From Streptosporangiaceae bacterium (GTDB lineage Bacteria; Actinomycetota; Actinomycetes; Streptosporangiales; Streptosporangiaceae), in contig JAOPYK010000231.1 in NCBI GenBank assembly GCA_025964695.1, forward strand, positions 1-64,000: a stretch of DNA of 64,000 nucleotides. Direction: 5' to 3'. Below are positions 25,652 to 34,202 of the stretch, in pieces; the first letter of the stretch is position 1; each line of letters opens with the position of its first letter. Below the pieces are notes generated by a model. The model worked only from the letters and a program-made list of their open reading frames with translations, searched no databases and had not been told where the DNA came from. A program made the translations under genes and the position numbers.

Positions 25652-26899
25652 ATGGCGCTCGGAGTCGAGGACATCAATCTGACGGACTGGGACTTCTGGG
25701 CGCGACCGCTCCAGGAGCGGCACGCGGCGTTCAAATCCTTGCGCGACCGGCAGGAACTGGCGTTCTTCCAAGAGCCGGACCTGGTCATCCTGCCGCAGGG
25801 GCCGGGCTACTACGCGCTGGTCTCCCACGCGGACGTCGTCGAGGCGTCGCGGCGGCCGGCCGATTTCTGTTCTGGGCAGGGCGCGATCAACATCGCGGAC
25901 ATGCCCACGGACATGAACGAGTACTTCGGCTCGATGATCAGCATGGACGACCCGCGGCACGCGCATATCCGCCGCATCGTCTCCCGGGCCTTCTCGCCGA
26001 AGATGATCCAGCGGTTCGAGGACCAAGTGGACACGGTCGCCGCCCAGATCGTGGCCGAGGTGAACAACGGGGGCGCCGGCGACTTCGTCGTCGACGTCGC
26101 CGCCCGCCTGCCCTTGAAGATCATCTGCGACATGATGGGCATCCCGGAGGAGCACTACAAGACGGTCTTCGATGCCTCGAACGTCATCCTGGCCGGCAAC
26201 GACCCCGAGTTCGTCGAGCAGAACGACTTCGAGCAGATGTCGATGAGCCTGCTCACCGCCGGCCAGACACTCAAGGACCTGGTCGAGGACCTGGGCCGGC
26301 AGCGCCGGGAGCACCCGACCGACGATCTCACCTCCGCCCTGGTCAACGCCAACATCGACGGAGAGTCGCTCACCGACCAGGAGCTCGGATCGTTCTTCAT
26401 CCTGCTGGTGGTGGCCGGCAACGAGACCACCCGCAACGCTATCGCGCACGGCCTCGACCTGTTCACGGCCAACCCGGACCAGCGCGCCCTGCTGCTGGAA
26501 GACTTCGAGGCCCGCATCCCCGCTGCCGTCGAGGAGATCGTCCGTTACACCTCGCCGGTCATCTGGATGCGCCGCACCGCCACCTGCGACACGATGCTCA
26601 ACGAGCACGAGATCAAGGCGGGCGACAAGCTGATCCTGTACTACTGGGCGGCCAACCGGGACGACGCGGTGTTCACCGATCCCGACCGGTTCGACATCAC
26701 CCGCCACCCCAACCCGCACGTCGGGTTCGGCGGGCCCGGCCCGCATTTCTGCCTCGGCGCGCATCTGGCCCGCCGTGAGATCACCGTTATGTTCCGCGAG
26801 CTGTTCAGCCAGGTACCGGGCATTCGGGCCGCCGGTGAGCCGGACCGCCTGCTGTCCAACTTCATCAACGGCATCAAGCACCTGCGCTACCAGATCTGA
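25652..26899 (+). CDS. Cytochrome P450 (CYP124/125/142-like)
   Basis: A 415-residue soluble bacterial P450. Visible motifs are the I-helix oxygen-binding AGNETT (255-260), the K-helix ExxR (Glu295-Arg298), and the haem loop FGGPGPHFCLGAHLAR with the thiolate ligand Cys367. The stretch SMISMDDPRHAHIRRIVSRAF and the SPVIWMRRTA segment resemble CYP125, CYP124 and CYP142 of mycobacteria, which hydroxylate the terminal methyl of cholesterol and methyl-branched lipids. The ATG at 25652 is 6 nt after GGGGAGG. Redox partners are not in the window. A hairpin at 26911-26937 ends the transcript. Confidence 0.9.
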   Translation: MALGVEDINLTDWDFWARPLQERHAAFKSLRDRQELAFFQEPDLVILPQGPGYYALVSHADVVEASRRPADFCSGQGAINIADMPTDMNEYFGSMISMDDPRHAHIRRIVSRAFSPKMIQRFEDQVDTVAAQIVAEVNNGGAGDFVVDVAARLPLKIICDMMGIPEEHYKTVFDASNVILAGNDPEFVEQNDFEQMSMSLLTAGQTLKDLVEDLGRQRREHPTDDLTSALVNANIDGESLTDQELGSFFILLVVAGNETTRNAIAHGLDLFTANPDQRALLLEDFEARIPAAVEEIVRYTSPVIWMRRTATCDTMLNEHEIKAGDKLILYYWAANRDDAVFTDPDRFDITRHPNPHVGFGGPGPHFCLGAHLARREITVMFRELFSQVPGIRAAGEPDRLLSNFINGIKHLRYQI

Positions 26900-26910
26900 C
26901 CACTCCCGCC

Positions 26911-26937
26911 CCCCCGTCCGCCGTGAGCGGGCGGGGG
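26911..26937 (+). terminator. Terminator hairpin after P450
   Basis: CCCCCGTCCGC (26911-26921) pairs with GCGGGCGGGGG (26927-26937) with one T-G wobble and a 5-nt loop. It starts 11 nt after the P450 stop codon. Confidence 0.7.
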
Positions 26938-26998
26938 CCGCCTTCCCGCTGCGGTCCCGGTGACCAGTCCGGCCGGGCGGCGCGTGACTCCCGGTGTA

Positions 26999-27084
26999 CT
27001 AGGTGGTGATGCCCGCATTGTCGACCAGCACGTCCAGTCGCCCGAACTCCCGCCTCGGTCCACTTGGCGGCGGTCTCGTGAGCA
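26999..27084 (-). pseudogene. Fragment of a decayed short-chain dehydrogenase
   Basis: On the minus strand one frame reads EFGRLDVLVDNAGITT followed by a stop. This is the strand-4/NNAG core of a classical SDR. Immediately upstream a different frame reads HETAAKWTEAGV, which is how the helix before that strand looks in SDRs. The two halves therefore look like one gene joined by a frameshift, with the rest of the protein (both the TGxxxGIG and YxxxK parts) missing. It lies directly downstream of the stop of the 27085-27888 gene. I infer a relic left by a deletion. Confidence 0.6.
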
Positions 27085-27888
27085 CTACCTGACGACCTTC
27101 AGGGACTTGATCAGTGTGAGGATGTCCGGGAGCAGCTTGTAGACCTGTTTGGCCACCGAGATCTCCATGACGCCGGGCAGCCGCCGGCCGGTGTTCACGG
27201 CGACCACGACCATCGTCCGCTCGGTGACCCCGCTGATGGAGTTCGTGAAGCCGGCCCGGTAGCCCGCCAGCCAGGCCGGGCGGCCGTTCACCTTGAGCTG
27301 CTGACCGGCGATGGGCGTGAGCTTGCCGTCCAGCAGCTTCACGCTCTCCTGGGCGGTGAGTTCGGCGGCCGCGCGCAGCGCCTGTGGCCCGGTGGCGGCC
27401 GGTGCCAGCTTGTCCTCCATCGGAGCTGAGTAGGCGCCGGTCAGCCACCGGAACTTCGGCTTCTCGACGGAGTACTCCTGGCCAGCGGAGTGGCTGCCGG
27501 CACCCTTGGTCTTCCACGGCGCTCCCAGCCGGGCATAGGCCAGGCCCGCGATCTTGTCGACGATGACACCGGTGACCTTGCTGCCCTTGCCCGGGAACGG
27601 ACGCAGCCGGCCGGCGGGCGGCCCGGACGGCGCCCAGCTCACTGTGGAGGTCGGCGTCGGAGCGGCGGTGACCACCGGATAGGCGCCCGCGTACGGATCC
27701 GGGATGCCCTCCGAGCGGCCCTTGAGCAGCACGAAGACCAGCGCGGCCGCGGCGAGCGCCGCCACGGCGAGGAAGGTCACGATCACGAGCAGGATGGTGC
27801 GCCGGACACCCGGGCCCGGCGGCCCGGGCCGTACGCCGGCCTGCCATTGCGCGGGGGACACCGGTGGGGGAGCGGAGGAGTGCGCCAC
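27085..27888 (-). CDS. Hypothetical membrane-anchored protein
   Basis: A 267-residue protein. After a Pro-rich cytoplasmic start (residues 1-28) there is a single transmembrane segment at 30-54. A Pro/Thr-rich linker leads to an external domain of about 175 residues (LAYARLGAPWKTKGAGSHSAGQEYSVEK, later RPAWLAGYRAGFTNSISGVTERTMVVVAVNTGRRLPGVMEISV). The last part resembles actinobacterial exported domains that sense or fold at the membrane surface, but I know no function. No catalytic motif is visible. The gene lies 32 bp downstream of the acyl-CoA ligase on the same strand and is probably expressed separately. Confidence 0.65.
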   Translation of the reverse strand: MAHSSAPPPVSPAQWQAGVRPGPPGPGVRRTILLVIVTFLAVAALAAAALVFVLLKGRSEGIPDPYAGAYPVVTAAPTPTSTVSWAPSGPPAGRLRPFPGKGSKVTGVIVDKIAGLAYARLGAPWKTKGAGSHSAGQEYSVEKPKFRWLTGAYSAPMEDKLAPAATGPQALRAAAELTAQESVKLLDGKLTPIAGQQLKVNGRPAWLAGYRAGFTNSISGVTERTMVVVAVNTGRRLPGVMEISVAKQVYKLLPDILTLIKSLKVVR

Positions 27889-27920
27889 GATCGTTAGCGT
27901 ACTTGTCCGCTCCCGCCCGG

Positions 27921-29465
27921 TCAGCGCAGCTCGCGCTTGAGGATCTTGCCGGTGGCGGTCATGGGCAGCACGTCACGGAACTCGATGATCCGCGGGTACT
28001 TGTAGGAGGCGAAGTTCTCCTTGCCCCATGCCATCAGCTCGTCCTCGGTGGTGGTGTCGCCCGGCGACTTGATGACGTACGCCTTGATCTCCTCGCCGTG
28101 CGAGTCGTGCGGCACGCCGACGACGGCCACCAGGGAGACCGCCGGATGGGTCATGAGGACTTCTTCGAGCTCTCGCGGGTAGACGTTGAAACCACCGCGG
28201 ATGATCATGTCCTTGGAGCGGTCGACGATGTAGTAGTAGCCCTCCTCGTCCCGCTTGGCCAGGTCGCCGGTGCGGAACCAGCCGTCCTTGATGGCCTCGG
28301 CGGTCGCCTCCGGCCGCCCGTAGTAGCCCTTCATGACGTTGTGGCCGCGGATGGCGATCTCGCCGGGGCCCTCGCCCTCGATCGTCTTCCAGTCGTCGTC
28401 GATGAGCTTCAGCTCGACGCCCCAGATCGGCAGCCCGATGGAGCCGGGCTTGGTGGGCCGGTCGGGCCGGTTGAAGGAGGCGACGGGGGAGGTCTCCGAC
28501 AGGCCGTAGCCCTCGAGCACGTCCACACCGAACTTGGCCTTGACCCCCTTCAGGACCTCGAGCGGCAGCGAGGCACCGCCGGCGGCCGCCACGTTGAGGG
28601 TCTCGCCGATCGTCTTGACCTTCTCGGGGTCGGTGTCGTCGCTGACCAGCGCCCAGTACATCGTGGGCACCCCGGCGAACACGGTCACGCGCTCCTTGAC
28701 CAGCAGGTCGATCACCGCCTTGGGCTCGAACCTGGGCACCAGCACCAGGGTGGCCCGCCGGTAGATGCCGACGTTCATCTGGCAGGTCTGCCCGAAGATG
28801 TGGAACAGCGGCAGCGCCACCAGGAAGGTGTCGTGCAGGGTGCGGGAGAACAGCGTGTCGGCCACCATGGCGTTGGTGAGCAGGTTCTGGTGGCTGAGCT
28901 CGGCGCCCTTGGGCTGCCCCGTGGTGCCGCTGGTGTAGAGCACCACCGCGGTGTCCTCCGGTGCGGTCAGCACCGGCTCGAACGTGGCCGACTGGCCGCC
29001 GAGGGCCTGCCAGAACAGCTCGGCACCCTGGATCGGCGACTCGGTCGAGGCGGGGTTGGCGGGCAGCAGGAAGAAGTGCTCGCAGCCGTCCGCCTGCTCG
29101 AACCCGGCGTAGCCCGTCTCGCCCAGCGCCAGTTCCGGCGTCCCCTCGAAACAGAACAGCGCCTTGGCGTCCGAATCGGCCAGGTGATAGGCGATCTCGC
29201 GCGGCTTGAGCAGGACGTTCAGCGGTACGACGATCGCACCGGCCTTCAGGACGCCGAAGTAGATCATCGGGAAGTAGGGCAGGTTGGGCGAGGCGATCGC
29301 CACCTTGTCGCCCGATCCGATTCCCCGGGAGGTCAGCAGATTCGCCACCTGATTGGAGATCGCGTCGAGGATGGCGTACGACAACCGGATATCGCCGAAG
29401 ACCACGGCGTCACGGTCGGGTGTTTCATGTGCCGCATCGGTGAGCAGGACGGACAGATTGAGCAT
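27921..29465 (-). CDS. Long-chain acyl-CoA synthetase (AMP-binding)
   Basis: A 514-residue ANL-superfamily enzyme that activates a carboxylic acid with ATP and transfers it to CoA. Motifs in order: YTSGTTGQPKGAELSHQN (P-loop, about 166-183), GYGLSETSP (A5, near 298), GWFRTGDLAKRD (A7, near 383), DRSKDMIIRGGFNVYP (A8) and MTATGKILKREL (A10) with the catalytic lysine. The overall type is that of fatty-acid-CoA ligases (FadD). A GAGGAG site precedes the ATG. The chain length of its substrate cannot be read. The closest functional neighbours are the P450 and the fragment of SDR. Confidence 0.9.
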   Translation of the reverse strand: MLNLSVLLTDAAHETPDRDAVVFGDIRLSYAILDAISNQVANLLTSRGIGSGDKVAIASPNLPYFPMIYFGVLKAGAIVVPLNVLLKPREIAYHLADSDAKALFCFEGTPELALGETGYAGFEQADGCEHFFLLPANPASTESPIQGAELFWQALGGQSATFEPVLTAPEDTAVVLYTSGTTGQPKGAELSHQNLLTNAMVADTLFSRTLHDTFLVALPLFHIFGQTCQMNVGIYRRATLVLVPRFEPKAVIDLLVKERVTVFAGVPTMYWALVSDDTDPEKVKTIGETLNVAAAGGASLPLEVLKGVKAKFGVDVLEGYGLSETSPVASFNRPDRPTKPGSIGLPIWGVELKLIDDDWKTIEGEGPGEIAIRGHNVMKGYYGRPEATAEAIKDGWFRTGDLAKRDEEGYYYIVDRSKDMIIRGGFNVYPRELEEVLMTHPAVSLVAVVGVPHDSHGEEIKAYVIKSPGDTTTEDELMAWGKENFASYKYPRIIEFRDVLPMTATGKILKRELR

Positions 29466-29703
29466 GACTCTCCTCGACGGCCGGGCCGGGTACCCAATTG
29501 CGCTGGTCTTTACGGCCGAGTGTACGTATTTGTCCCGGCAATCCTTGTGCAGAGTTCCGGCGTCTCGCCAGTCGTGCGCTCGACACCATGGAAAATCGCC
29601 GGTACTTGGTCCCGCGCGCCCTGTTTCGGCGCGGCGCGATTACACCGTCTCCCATGAGCAAGCACTCGGCAGGTGACCACGCACCGAGCGCTCTCTCATC
29701 CGC
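29466..29703. other. Intergenic region upstream of the acyl-CoA ligase
   Basis: Part of the 303-bp gap between the acyl-CoA ligase (minus, start 29465) and leuS (minus, stop 29769). It should hold the ligase promoter on the minus strand. I see no convincing -10/-35 pair, RNA gene or coding frame. The sequence is less GC-rich between 29500 and 29590, which fits a promoter. Confidence 0.4.
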
Positions 29704-29749
29704 CGTGATCCCATGAACCGTGCCGTCGGCGGAGGTTCACGGGATCACG
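29704..29749 (-). terminator. Terminator hairpin after leuS
   Basis: CGTGATCCCATGAACC (29704-29719) pairs with GGTTCACGGGATCACG (29734-29749), 15 of 16 positions, with a 14-nt loop. It lies 20 nt past the leuS stop on the minus strand. No T run follows, as for many actinobacterial terminators. Confidence 0.65.
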
Positions 29750-29768
29750 AGTTCACGGCGGGAACGGA

Positions 29769-32243
29769 TCAGGCGGGGACGATATTGACGATCTTGGGTG
29801 CCCGGACGATGACCGTGCGCACGTCCGCTCCGCCGAGCGCCGCCTGGATCTTGTCGGAGGCCAGTGCCAGCCGCTCCAGCTCGTCCGCCGAGATGTCCGG
29901 CGAGACCTCCAGCCGGTCGCGCACCTTGCCCGCGATCTGAACCACGCAGGTCACCGATTCCTGGACCAGCAGCGCCGGGTCCACCGTGGGCCAGCCGCCG
30001 GTCGCCACGGGGGGGGTGCGGCCCAGCACCTCCCACATCTCCTCGGCGGTGTACGGCGCGAACAGCGACAGCAGCACCGCCACCGTCTCCGCCGCCTCCC
30101 GGACGGCCGGATCGCCGGCGCCGGGACCCGAGTCGATCGCCTTGCGGGTGGCCGACACCAGCGACATGATGCGGGCGATCGCGACGTTGAAGCGCTGCGA
30201 CTCGACCAGCCGGGTGACCTCGTCGATGGTGTGGTGGGTGACCTTGCGCAGGCCGGTGTCCCCGGTGGCGGGGTCGGCGCCGGCCGCCGAGGTCACCTCG
30301 GCGGCGATGCGATGCGCGCGGGACAGGAACTTCACCGACGCGGCTGGGGACACGTCCGCCCAGTCGATATCGTCCTCCGGCGGCCCCGCGAAGATCATTG
30401 TCAGCCGTACGGCATCCACCCCGTACGCGTCGATCTGCTGGCCGAGGTCCACCAGGTTGCCGGTGGACTTGGACATGGCCTTGGCGTTGAGGATCACCTG
30501 GCCCTGGTTGAGCAGCCGGGTGAAGGGCTCGGTGAAGTCCACCATGCCCATGTCGTACAGCACCTTGGTGAAGAACCGGCTGTACAGCAGGTGCAGGATG
30601 GCGTGCTCGACCCCGCCGGTGTACTGGTCGACCGGCATCCACCGGCGGACCTGCTCAACGTCGAACGGCCCCTCGGTGAAGTCCGGCGAGCAGTAGCGGA
30701 AGTAGTACCAGGACGAGTCCACGAAGGTGTCCATGGTGTCGGTGTCCCGCCTGGCCGCGCCACCGCACTTGGGGCACGTCACGTTCACCCACGCCTCGGC
30801 CGCGGCCAGCGGCGAGACGCCCTTGGGGGACAGGTCGGCGCCGCGCAGATCGTCCGGCAGCCGCACCGGCAGCTGGTCGTCCGGGACCGGCACCTCGCCG
30901 CACGACTCGCAGTGGATGATCGGGATCGGCGTGCCCCAGAACCGCTGCCGGGACAGCAGCCAGTCGCGCAGCCGGTAGTTGACCGAGGACCTGCCCAGAT
31001 CCTTGCCCGCCAGCAGCTCGGTGATCCGGGGGATCGCCTCGGTCTTGGTCAGGCCGTCGATCGGGCCGCTGTTGACCAGCCGGCCCTCACCGGCGGTGGC
31101 GACGCCGGTCTCCGCGGGGTCGTCCTCGCCGGTGTCCACGACCACCCGCACCGGCAGCCCGAACGTGCGGGCGAAGTCAAGGTCACGCTGGTCGTGCGCG
31201 GGCACCGCCATGATCGCGCCATGTCCGTATTCGGCCAGCACGTAGTCCGACGCCCACACCGGCATGCGCTCACCGTTGACCGGATTGATCGCATAGCGGC
31301 CAAGGAACACCCCCGTCTTCTCCCGCTCGGTGGACAGCCGCTCGATTTCGCTCTCCCGGGAGACCCGCTCCCGGTACGCCTCGAAGGCCTCACGGGCCTC
31401 GGGCGCGCAGATCTCGGCCGCCAGCGGGGCGTCCGCGGCGACCACGAAGAAGGTCGCGCCGTACAGCGTGTCCGGTCTGGTGGTGTAAACGGTCACGGGC
31501 TGCTCGCGACCCTCGATCACGAAGTCGACGTCGGCGCCCTCGGACCGGCCGATCCAGTTGCGCTGCATCAGCAGCACCCGCTCGGGCCACTTGCCCTCCA
31601 GCTGCGTCATGTCATTCAGCAGCCGGTCCGCATATTCGGTGATCTTGAAGTACCACTGGGTGAGCTCGCGGCGCTCCACCACGGCCCCGCAGCGCTCACA
31701 TCTGCCGTCTACGACCTGCTCGTTGGCCAGCACCGTCTGGTCGTTCGGGCACCAGTTGACCTTGCCGCCCTTGCGGTAGGCCAGGCCGCGCTCGTAGAAG
31801 CGCAGGAACAGCCACTGCGTCCACCGGTAGTACTCCGGGTCGGAGGTGTGCAGGCGCCGGGACCAGTCGAACGACGCGGCGTAGCGCTGGAAGGACGCGG
31901 CCTGCGTGTCGATGTTGGTGTAGGTCCACTCGGCGGGATGCGAGTTCCGCTTGATCGCCGCGTTCTCGGCGGGCAGCCCGAAAGAGTCCCAGCCGATCGG
32001 GTGCAGGACGTTGAAGCCCTTCTGGAACCAGTACCGGGAGACCACGTCGCCGATCGCGAACGCCTCGGCGTGACCCATGTGAAGGTCGCCGGAGGGGTAC
32101 GGGAACATGTCAAGGGCGTAGCGGCGCTCGCGGTCGCCGGCGGCCTCGTCGTCCGCCGCGAAGGGGTTCAGCTCGGCCCACCGGGCCTGCCATTTGTCCT
32201 GAATCGCCCGCGGGTCGTAGTGCTCCTCGGCGGCTGTGCTCAC
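29769..32243 (-). CDS. leuS: Leucyl-tRNA synthetase
   Basis: An 824-residue class I aminoacyl-tRNA synthetase that charges tRNA-Leu. The HIGH motif reads HMGH at 55-58 after FPYPSGDL, and the KMSKS loop reads AMSKS ([10 protein letters not shown]), with the usual first Lys replaced by Ala as in many bacterial LeuRS. The editing (CP1) domain lies between about 220 and 420, and the zinc-like Cys pairs (CERCG near 184, CPKCG near 485) are seen. The start is GTG with AGGTGAGG upstream. A leader with terminator 145 bp upstream suggests attenuation; see the separate entry. Confidence 0.96.
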   Translation of the reverse strand: MSTAAEEHYDPRAIQDKWQARWAELNPFAADDEAAGDRERRYALDMFPYPSGDLHMGHAEAFAIGDVVSRYWFQKGFNVLHPIGWDSFGLPAENAAIKRNSHPAEWTYTNIDTQAASFQRYAASFDWSRRLHTSDPEYYRWTQWLFLRFYERGLAYRKGGKVNWCPNDQTVLANEQVVDGRCERCGAVVERRELTQWYFKITEYADRLLNDMTQLEGKWPERVLLMQRNWIGRSEGADVDFVIEGREQPVTVYTTRPDTLYGATFFVVAADAPLAAEICAPEAREAFEAYRERVSRESEIERLSTEREKTGVFLGRYAINPVNGERMPVWASDYVLAEYGHGAIMAVPAHDQRDLDFARTFGLPVRVVVDTGEDDPAETGVATAGEGRLVNSGPIDGLTKTEAIPRITELLAGKDLGRSSVNYRLRDWLLSRQRFWGTPIPIIHCESCGEVPVPDDQLPVRLPDDLRGADLSPKGVSPLAAAEAWVNVTCPKCGGAARRDTDTMDTFVDSSWYYFRYCSPDFTEGPFDVEQVRRWMPVDQYTGGVEHAILHLLYSRFFTKVLYDMGMVDFTEPFTRLLNQGQVILNAKAMSKSTGNLVDLGQQIDAYGVDAVRLTMIFAGPPEDDIDWADVSPAASVKFLSRAHRIAAEVTSAAGADPATGDTGLRKVTHHTIDEVTRLVESQRFNVAIARIMSLVSATRKAIDSGPGAGDPAVREAAETVAVLLSLFAPYTAEEMWEVLGRTPPVATGGWPTVDPALLVQESVTCVVQIAGKVRDRLEVSPDISADELERLALASDKIQAALGGADVRTVIVRAPKIVNIVPA

Positions 32244-32387
32244 TGCTGGGTCCTCACCTGGTCGTACGGGACGGCGCTTCGACGCTGTGCTCTCTCAAGG
32301 GACCGCTTTCACAAGCGGTGCCTGATCTGACACCTGCTCCTGCAGACACCTGACTTTTCGCAAACACCTGCTTTTTCAAACAAAAGG

Positions 32388-32407
32388 GCCCCTCACGCAG
32401 GAGGGGC
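32388..32407 (-). terminator. Intrinsic terminator in the leuS leader
   Basis: On the minus strand GCCCCTC-CTGCGT-GAGGGGC (7-bp perfect stem) is followed by CCTTTTGTTT. It is 145 bp upstream of the leuS GTG and about 240 bp downstream of the lexA stop. It is too far from lexA to be its obvious terminator and is placed where a leuS attenuator would be. Confidence 0.8.
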
Positions 32408-32472
32408 TACCGCGTCGACGCACTGGGTGGACGGCGTCAACGCGGCGGGCTGAGAAGCCGCCGAGATCGCAT
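32408..32472 (-). promoter_or_regulatory. Candidate leuS attenuator leader with leader peptide
   Basis: On the minus strand an ATG at 32472 opens an 11-codon frame (MRSRRLLSPPR, stop at 32437-32439) with adjacent Leu codons CTT CTC. Those codons fall in the loop of hairpin CGGCGG/CCGCCG (32458-32463 with 32443-32448). A second pairing, CGCGTTGACGC (32434-32444) with GCGTCGACGCG (32411-32421, one wobble), is possible just before the terminator. Classical leuS attenuators have been predicted in some Streptomyces. The leader's ribosome site is poor, and the second stem does not overlap the terminator stem, so the switch itself is unproven. In-frame TTG codons upstream of the ATG could extend the leader. 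Confidence 0.5.
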
Positions 32473-32650
32473 ACCTAAAGGGTATCGCAAACGCAAGGTT
32501 CGTCGCGTATCCTTTGCGCACCCACCGGTCGGCCGCGCTCACGGTCGGCCCGCGTTCACCGCCGGCCGGGTTCACGCCAGGACGGTTCACGCCGGGTCGC
32601 GCGAACAGGCCGGGCGGCCCCGGATGTGCCCGAGGCCGTACCCGACCCGG
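32473..32650. other. Intergenic repeats between lexA and the leuS leader
   Basis: The 407-bp gap from 32244 to 32650 holds the leuS leader and, here, short direct repeats of GGTTCACGCC (32569-32578 and 32584-32593; a degenerate copy near 32553). An ATACC-CTTTA-GGTAT inverted repeat is at 32471-32485. The leuS promoter should lie at about 32480-32530 on the minus strand. No coding frame is convincing. Confidence 0.4.
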
Positions 32651-33349
32651 TCAGACCTTCCGGAGGACGGCGACCACCCGGCCGAGGACGGAGGCGTCGT
32701 CGCCGGGGATCGGCTCGTAGGCCTGGTTCTGCGGGAGCAGCCAGACGTGGCCGTCCTTGCGCTTGAACGTCTTGACCGTGGCCTCACCCTCGATCATCGC
32801 AGCCACGATGTCGCCGTTCTCCGCGACCGGCTGCTGGCGGACGACCACCCAGTCGCCGTCGGCGATGGCGACCCCGATCATCGAGTCACCGGACACCTTC
32901 AGCAGGAAGTGCGTGCCTTCGCCGACCAGCTGTCGGGGCAGCGTGAAGATGTCCTCGACCGCCTCCTCAGCCAGGATCGGGCCACCTGCGGCGATCCGGC
33001 CCACCAGCGGCACGTACGCGGGCACCGGGTGCCCCGTGGTCTCCTGCCCGCCCGCGGTCTCATAGGACTCGGGCTCGCTGAGCACCGAGGGCTTGCCGGG
33101 CACCCGTACCTCCACCGCGCGCGGGCGGTTCGGGTCGCGGCGCAGATAGCCCTTGCGCTGCAGGGTGCGCAGCTGGTGCGAAACGCTCGATGTGCTGGTC
33201 AGCCCGACCGCCTCGCCGATCTCGCGCATGGAAGGGGGATAGCCGCGGCGCTGGACGGAGTCGCGGATCACCTCGAGCACCATGCGCTGCCGCTGGGTGA
33301 GCCCGCTTTCGTCCATGGGCCCATCAGGCATCTCCCGGACCTTGCTCAT
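32651..33349 (-). CDS. lexA: SOS regulon repressor LexA
   Basis: A 232-residue LexA: an N-terminal winged helix (residues 15-85, [29 protein letters not shown] with recognition helix [13 protein letters not shown]) and a C-terminal S24 peptidase domain. The autocleavage bond is Ala121-Gly122 in IAAGGP; catalytic Ser156 (GDSM) and Lys193 (VKTFK) are present. The repressor should cleave itself when RecA binds single-stranded DNA, freeing the SOS genes. Two LexA boxes upstream indicate autoregulation. The LysM gene is divergent. Confidence 0.97.
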   Translation of the reverse strand: MSKVREMPDGPMDESGLTQRQRMVLEVIRDSVQRRGYPPSMREIGEAVGLTSTSSVSHQLRTLQRKGYLRRDPNRPRAVEVRVPGKPSVLSEPESYETAGGQETTGHPVPAYVPLVGRIAAGGPILAEEAVEDIFTLPRQLVGEGTHFLLKVSGDSMIGVAIADGDWVVVRQQPVAENGDIVAAMIEGEATVKTFKRKDGHVWLLPQNQAYEPIPGDDASVLGRVVAVLRKV

Positions 33350-33433
33350 TGGTCGGTCTCGCCTCCTCGTCGCTGTGCGTGCGTCACTCGCTGCACTTCA
33401 GTAGTCGCACGTTATCGCGCCAGCCCCAGATGA

Positions 33434-33449
33434 TCAAACAATTGTTCGA
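33434..33449. promoter_or_regulatory. LexA box 1
   Basis: TCAAACAATTGTTCGA matches the actinobacterial SOS box TCGAAC-N4-GTTCGA at 11 of 12 defined positions. It is 85 bp upstream of the lexA start, placed to repress lexA, and also upstream of the LysM gene. Confidence 0.8.
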
Positions 33450-33488
33450 AGAATGTACTGGTGTTTTGTCGATGCCATGCGATACAAA

Positions 33489-33504
33489 TCGTACAACCGT
33501 TCGA
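33489..33504. promoter_or_regulatory. LexA box 2
   Basis: TCGTACAACCGTTCGA matches TCGAAC-N4-GTTCGA at 11 of 12 positions. It lies 47 bp before the GTG of the LysM gene and 55 bp from the first box, so both divergent genes may be controlled by LexA. Confidence 0.72.
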
Positions 33505-33550
33505 TCGAATCTGCATTCGAAGATCGAAGGTTGGCGCGAAGGAGGTCGCC

Positions 33551-33901
33551 GTGGCCGCGACGGCTCGGAAGGTCACGAACGTTCGCCGGGACGGCGGGGT
33601 CCGGCTGACCAGGCGGGGGCGGGTGGTGCTGATCCTGCTGGTCGCGTCCATCGTGCTGGTCGGGCTCTGGCTGACCGCTGGACGCGGTGCCGTCGCGGGG
33701 GCCCCCGACCCGCAGGGACCGGCCGGGGCGGGCCGGGGGCGGCAGATGGTCACGGTCGGCGGCCGCGACACCCTGTGGGACATCGCGGTGCGGAACCGGC
33801 CCGCCGTCGACCCGCGGGTCACGGTGCAGCAGATCATCGACCTCAACGCGTTGCCGGGCGCGATCATCCAGCCTGGTCAGCGGCTGGCGCTGCCCGGATA
33901 G
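33551..33901 (+). CDS. LysM domain protein divergent from lexA
   Basis: A 116-residue protein with a basic start, one transmembrane segment (residues 22-42) and a LysM domain (about 64-115: VTVGGRDTLWDIAVRN, then VQQIIDLNAL, then IQPGQRLALPG). It is probably anchored in the membrane and binds peptidoglycan N-acetylglucosamine. The GTG at 33551 has AAGGAGG six nt upstream. Genes of this type sit next to lexA in many actinobacteria; an SOS-controlled division inhibitor role, as for similar small LysM proteins, is an inference. Confidence 0.85.
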   Translation: MAATARKVTNVRRDGGVRLTRRGRVVLILLVASIVLVGLWLTAGRGAVAGAPDPQGPAGAGRGRQMVTVGGRDTLWDIAVRNRPAVDPRVTVQQIIDLNALPGAIIQPGQRLALPG

Positions 33902-34052
33902 TGCCCCCGGGCCGGCCGTACTCGGGAGAGCTTCGAGCCGCGGGCCCGCGACACGCGGAGCCACGCCGCTCCAGCCCCGATGTGACCAGGCTCTACCCAC
34001 GTCCCAGTGGTTTCCGCTTGCGCAGCTGTTGTGGGAGGCCTACGGTTGACCA
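33902..34052. other. Intergenic region upstream of nrdR
   Basis: First part of the 301-bp gap between the LysM gene and nrdR. It is GC-rich with no gene seen. A candidate -35 TTGACC is at 34046-34051, just before the first NrdR-box-like repeat. Beyond the boxes (34097-34202) there is an untranslated leader with a purine-rich GGGGGAAGGGGAAGGG ribosome site directly before the nrdR ATG. Confidence 0.45.
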
Positions 34053-34068
34053 CAACATCTAGTAGTTG
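34053..34068. promoter_or_regulatory. NrdR-box-like repeat 1
   Basis: CAACATCTAGTAGTTG is a 16-bp imperfect palindrome (6 of 8 pairs) resembling the NrdR box (consensus acaCwAtATaTwGtgt). It overlaps the presumed promoter of nrdR-nrdJ. Confidence 0.6.
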
Positions 34069-34085
34069 CACGGATGTAAGTTCAC

Positions 34086-34096
34086 CACAAGTTGTG
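34086..34096. promoter_or_regulatory. NrdR-box-like repeat 2
   Basis: CACAAGTTGTG is a perfect 5+5 palindrome around one base, core of a second box. Its centre is about 30-31 bp from that of repeat 1, the three-turn spacing typical of paired NrdR boxes. Confidence 0.5.
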
Positions 34097-34202
34097 TCCT
34101 TGTGGCGGTGCGTCAGGTAACGGCGTGTCCTGGGAGCAAAGGTTCTCCGGTCGGCGCGGCGTGCCCGGATGACCGGATCTGTGCGGGGGAAGGGGAAGGG
34201 AA

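Noticed and set aside
32401-32420. T-box-like GGGGCTACCGCG on the + strand
   Set aside because: It is on the wrong strand for leuS or lexA and lacks specifier and antiterminator parts; it is the complement of the leuS leader stem.
32393-32590. 65-codon frame on the minus strand ending in the leuS leader terminator
   Set aside because: It has no recognisable sequence and no Leu enrichment. The 11-codon frame with tandem Leu codons is a better leader candidate.
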